In this document: one piece after another, positions 59,625 through 64,000 of the stretch
How positions within the stretch are numbered: position 1 is the first letter of the stretch
How the letters are laid out: the number at the start of each line of letters is the position of its first letter
From: Ditylenchus dipsaci
Taxonomy: Eukaryota > Nematoda > Chromadorea > Rhabditida > Anguinidae
NCBI GenBank assembly: GCA_004194705.1
Contig: SADC01000174.1
Span: forward strand, 1 to 64,000
Length of the DNA: 64,000 bases
Reading direction: 5' to 3'
The notes under the pieces: generated by a model
The model's database searches: none
Told to the model about the DNA's origin: nothing
The model's input: the letters and a program-made list of their open reading frames with translations, nothing else
Program-made: the position numbers and the translations under genes

Positions 59625-62600
59625 TTACACCATCAAATATCCAGGCTGAGTCCTTGGCAGCGCGCAATGGTCACATCCTCCTTCAGCACCTGGCTGACCT
59701 TTCGCCCCATTTAGTCCATTAAGACCAGGATTACCTCTGGCGCCTGGAGGTCCACTTACTCCTGGAACGCCTGGAATACCTGCAGGACCTGGTCTTCCTT
59801 GGCTGCCGGGATGACCGAGGGCACCCACTCCTCCTGCTCTAAAATTAAAATGGAGTGACCTAGCGAAAATAGAAATCTTTTCTCAAGACTCACACTCCTG
59901 GTATACCCATTGGACCAGGCGGGCCAGGCACATCCACAAGCTCACCAGCTTTGCCAGGTGGCCCTTTAAGACCAGGCTCACCTTGGGGTCCTGAGCAAAT
60001 ATTGAATCAATGTGAATAAGAAAATGTATTTGTGAGTCATACCAGCAGGTCCAGGGCTACCCTGCTCTCCAGGTGGACCAGGGTTGCCATTTCTGCCAAC
60101 TAAGCCATGCTTGCCATTTGTACCATGTTCACCTTTTAATCCAGCTGCTAAAAGAGAACAAAAATAGTTTACAGATTTATTCAACAAATTGTAGCCTTTT
60201 GTTTAAGGCATATTCAAGGCAAGTTTTATTCAGACCGAATTTCGAAAACACAGATCAACACACAATCCACATTGGTAAACTAGTTTTTACTATATAAATT
60301 TTATAATTTCGAAAATCTGCATTTTGCTAGATTATCATTGTACAAGGGGACTAACCAAAAAGTTTTTCCTTGAAAGTTGTCGACTTTGTTTTTATCAAAA
60401 TTTCCAAAAGTTGTGTTGATAAGTGTTGCGAATCGATATTTGCCCCTAAGAAAGCACACTTTGAACAGTCGACTGCATAAAGGTGCATTTTAACAAAAAC
60501 GGTTACATCCAGGTGGTCCAGCAGGTGCTTGAGGACAATCTTGACACCAATCAATGTTGGCTGGAGAAGGTTCTGGTGACGGAGAACTGGAAAATAAAAT
60601 AAAAAGTAGTAATACACAAACAAAAAATTAGTTTACCCATGCTCTCCATTCAGTCCAGGCTGTCCATCCACCCCTATTATGATAAGACTATAAATGCCAA
60701 TCTTGTATAAAACAAAAGTAAACAAACCTGGTTCGCCATCATCTCCAGGAGGTCCACAGATCCAGCTGGGCCTTTTCCACAAGTGCAAGTATTGCAAGTT
60801 CCACCTGAGGCAGCTCCTCCAAATGTTGTAACAGTTTCCCTTCCACCCGATGTTGTGCCTCTGTTGATTGGACCTCCTCTTCTTGCAGCAGGCGCATAGG
60901 CTCCAGTGTTTGGTAATGCATAACTACCACCTCCACCACTACTTCTAATGTGACGAGATCGAAAGGCAGACTGCTGAATTTATTTTTTTATTTCAAATAA
61001 AGCTTAGGAAAATTTAGTGAAAGTACATTATTGTCAGTAGCATCAGATAGATGAGCTCCATTCCTCTCTAATTCGCGAAATATTAGTCGGGATCTGCTGT
61101 GACAAAAGAAGCCCTCTTCCTGAATTGAGTTTTCAAATATAAAGTTAGTATTACTAACTTAGTAAGCAAGAAGTATTAAATTTATTCAGAAACAAGTAGG
61201 GTTGACGGCTCGGCGTGCCGACAATTTATGTTTTCGGGTTCGGCTCGGTGCTCATTGATCTTCTCGAAACAAATTCTGTGTTAATTTAATCCTTCAATTT
61301 GTAAGTTCACAGCTTTTAATCCTAATGGTGACAAAAATTATTTTTCTTGACTCTTTATAACCGTAAAATAGTTTGTGAAAGATTAATGAACCTCAGGTCA
61401 GGTAGGATAACCACCTGGTTCACATAAGTGATGTCCATCTCCAGCAGATGAAAAATTGGATGAATGGGAAAATGATTTTATTTTAGGGTATACAGTCGAA
61501 CCTGGATATAAGAGCACCTTGGTCTGGTCCACGAGGTGCTATTATACTAAAAGTCACGCCCGATATAAGAGCATCCCTGATATAAGAGCACCTTTGGCCG
61601 GTCCCGAGGGGTGCTCTTATATCTAGGTTCGACTGGAACACCAAATCGCTTGATTTTCTTCGCAACTTTCCAGTACTTCCTTGACACTGATACACAGTTA
61701 GCAGCACTCAGTGATCGGGTAGGTTATCGTCATCAGGTGGTGTTATTCAGTTGGTTGAGGTACCTACCACAAGTAGTTAAGCTGCTTACTTCGTAGTTGA
61801 CTTCACCTGCCACAACTAGTATTATCAACATAACTAGTCACGAATAAATGTTGTTAGCCACCACCAGGATTCGAACCTGTATAACTTAGAAAAAAAATTT
61901 GCCTTTTTAAGGGGCAAAACTTTTTTTTGTCACAGATTCACTTCTTTTTGTCACAGATTCACTTTTTTCTGTCACAGATTTGATTTGTCACAGATTCACT
62001 TTTTTCTGTCACAGATTCACTTTTTTTTGTCACAGATTCACTTTTTTGTCACAGATTTCCTCATTTCTGTCCCAGATTTAGCTCAAACCACAGGGGGACC
62101 AAGCACTTACAAAATTGGTCAAAAAATTTTCTCTCATAACAGCCTGAAAGTTTTCTATAACGTTTCTATCATGTTTTAAGCATTTTCGCCAAAAATTATT
62201 TTTTCCGCAAAAATTTTTGCCTTGGGGACCAAGGTCCCATTTCAGGCTCCTGAAAACTTTGGACTACCTTGGTCCCCAAGGCAAAAATTTTTGCGGAAAA
62301 AATAATTTTTGGCGAAAATGCTTAAAACATGATAGAAACGTTATAGAAAAACTTTCAGGCTGTTATGAGAGAAATTTTTTTTGACCAATTTTGTAAGTGC
62401 TTGGTCCCCCCTGTGGTTTGAGCTAAATCTGGGACAGAAATGAGGAAATCTGTGACAAAAAAAGTGAATCTGTGACAAAAAAAGTGAATCTGTGACAGAA
62501 AAAAGTGAATCTGTGACAAATCAAATCTGTGACAGAAAAAAGTGAATCTGTGACAAAAAGAAGTGAATCTGTGACAAAAAAAGTATTGCCCCTTTTTAAG

Positions 62601-63350
62601 CCGAAAAGCCGAAAATTTTTGGGTTCCGGCTTTTGGCTCGGTTCGGCGCGCGAAATTTTTGGGGCCCCGTTGACTCTAGAAATAAGTGACGTATTGTGTT
62701 CCCTTTTATACAGTCGGTATTAGTCTTTGGTGGCTAAGAGTCCGAGAAAAAACATGAGCGAGAGGATTTTTGACAATTTAACCCAAGCGAGACGCCGAGA
62801 AAATAAATGCGAACAAGCGCGAAACCAACAATGAGAAAAGAGTAAATTCCGAAAACGAGAAACAGAGATTCTCAGGATTTTCTCGCTCTGGACCCAACAT
62901 TAGTCTGAATGTTTTTTTTGTTGTAAAAGTCGAAAGCTGTTCGCTCAATTTTTTTTCTTGTCCAGCACATGTATCAAATTTGAGAAAATAATTGACAAAT
63001 CTATTATCTTTACAGCCAATGCTCGATTTAATGCGTGCCCTATTTAACGTATCTCTGAACCTATTTACCTAATGATAAGTTAAATTCAATGCTAACTAAA
63101 ATGGAAATAACTATCATTAAGTTGTCCAAACACACAAATACCTGAACAGTGGAAAGTAAGTATTGAGCACGTAGAAAGAGCATAGGAATGGCCAAAACCG
63201 CAAAACTCAAGGAAACAGCGCCGAGCAAAATAGAGCAGTAGGCTACCTAAACCAACATGATATCATCACATACGCAAAAAAAATTCACAACACCTTTTTG
63301 GTTTTTTCTGCCTGAAGGATAAGCACATTCCTGCGATTTTGCTCATCCAT
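59625..63350 (-). CDS. Nematode cuticle collagen
   Basis: A structural collagen secreted by the hypodermis into the cuticle. Exons are 63350-63294, 63246-63142, 61119-61027, 60973-60728, 60673-60637, 60586-60507, 60147-60043, 59990-59894 and 59838-59625. The protein starts MDEQNRRNVLILQ. It has one membrane or signal-anchor segment (SILLGAVSLSFAVLAIPMLF), as in the cuticle-collagen N-terminal domain. The conserved FCHSRSRLIFRELER region follows, then a dibasic stretch (FRSRHIR) that could be a subtilisin-type processing site. A Gly-rich region leads to CNTCTCGKGPAG, several Gly-X-Y blocks with WCQDCP between them, and the C-terminal CDHCALPRTQPGY. Paired cysteines flank the helical blocks as in the family. 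Exon phases fit throughout, except for one missing base near 60752 between GPAGS and GPPGDDGEPG. C. elegans relatives have far fewer introns. The 2-kb intron 2 holds two inverted-repeat elements. Confidence 0.93.
61491..61637. mobile_element. Short pogo-like MITE
   Basis: The ends are 'tacagtcgaacctggatata' and 'tatatctaggttcgactgga', with 'gagcacc' and 'ggtgctc' repeats inside. It is intronic in the collagen. Confidence 0.7.
61908..62600. repeat. ~690-bp near-perfect palindrome with tandem arms
   Basis: The arms of about 340 bp (61908-62250 and 62265-62600) are almost exact complements. The outer part of each arm is a run of about seven 'tgtcacagattcactttt' units. The inner part carries 'ggaccaagcacttac' and 'gccttggggaccaaggt'. 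It lies in intron 2 of the collagen. Confidence 0.85.
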
Positions 63351-63732
63351 TCTAAAAAAAACCGATTGAATATCACTGGCTTAGGCAAAAAATGTGTCAG
63401 TGAAATCAAATTTTTTAGACCTGATTGTAAATAGTTTCAACCTTTTACCAAAAAAAGTAAGGTAAGCTTGGTGTTTTTAACCTTTGGATATAGCTGATCA
63501 ATCGGAAACAGAACACATGAGTTTATTCGCTTTTGCTAAAACAAAAGGAAAAACCCGTTAAGCAAATCCCCTCTAGCGGCCACCAATAACAAGTAGCAGT
63601 ACATCTTTGTTTGTTGGGTAATAGTTGATACTAATCAAAGAATAATAATAATGTCTGATTGCATAACATTTTTATTGAAATTTCAAAATAGCTGTATGTA
63701 TATTAGAGACAGAAGACGGTACCCTGATCTTA

Positions 63733-63795
63733 AAGGACCATACAAACGGGAATTTGGCAAATTCAAATGCGCCCGGGACACTTTTTTACTCCGAA
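63733..63795. mobile_element. TTAAAGG-type MITE fragment
   Basis: It starts 'ttaaaggaccatacaaacgg' and contains 'caaattcaaatgcgcccgg', as at 34270. No opposite end is found before the window closes. After 63930 an AT-rich palindromic 'ttcgaatattcgaaaa' run is cut by the window edge. Confidence 0.5.
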
Positions 63796-64000
63796 ATGAG
63801 GCATAGGGGGGTTCGGCTGTTGGCGTGACAAATGTCACAAAAGCAGCCAAACTTTCGGAAATTTTGGGAATTTGGCCCGATGGATTTTGTAAAATCCCAA
63901 AACATGAAATTTGTTAAGTGCTGAGTAGAGTTGTCGACTCGAATATTGTCCGAAAATATTCGATTTTTTCGAATATCGACTTGAATCGAATATTCGAAAA

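Noticed and set aside
61925..62050. Regular 18-19-bp repeats resembling a CRISPR array
   Set aside because: The units are contiguous without unique spacers, are mirrored in the second arm of a palindrome, and the genome is eukaryotic.

Overview
This is a nuclear window from a nematode. It is AT-rich, the genes are split by GT..AG introns (many only about 45-60 bp), and the last gene is a typical nematode cuticle collagen with the N-terminal membrane segment and the CDHC..PRTQPGY C-terminus. A full P-glycoprotein and a beta-catenin fit the same assignment. The many introns in the collagen and the retained beta-TrCP degron in the beta-catenin point away from a Caenorhabditis-like genome and perhaps towards an early-branching lineage. 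The species is not identified.

Layout. 1-3.3 kb: repeats, with a possible terminal exon at the extreme left. 3.35-5.19 kb (+): a secreted von Willebrand A-domain protein. 6.73-21.80 kb (-): an ABCB/P-glycoprotein transporter (TMD1-NBD1-TMD2-NBD2) in more than 40 small exons. 21.8-29.4 kb: a non-coding block of foldback transposons. 29.4-34.0 kb (-): an intron-containing gene with an AAA-ATPase-like P-loop and a PD-(D/E)XK-like C-terminal region, a pair known mainly from bacteria and mobile or effector-like eukaryotic genes. 34-43.2 kb: more foldback elements separated by element-poor islands. 43.27-51.95 kb (+): beta-catenin. 52.4-52.8 kb (-): a dead copy of the collagen 3' end. 53.0-53.8 kb (-): a decayed GET3/ASNA1-like fragment. 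56.4-58.0 kb (+): a small membrane protein and an F-box-like protein. 58.55-58.66 kb: a relic of a beta-catenin exon. 59.6-63.35 kb (-): the intact cuticle collagen.

Three themes stand out. First, the beta-catenin 3' end plus the collagen 3' end were duplicated as one block and then lost reciprocally: the left copy keeps beta-catenin and a dead collagen, the right copy keeps collagen and a beta-catenin relic. Second, inverted-repeat elements fill the introns and spacers. They fall into a few families (TTAA-ended, TA-ended pogo-like, CCGTATTT-ended, GGACCAAGG-ended, and a TTAA-ended type whose two arms each carry tRNA-like A and B boxes) and are often nested in one another. Third, single-base losses break reading frames in otherwise well-conserved exons of at least four unrelated genes, which suggests uncorrected indels in the assembly rather than several pseudogenes.
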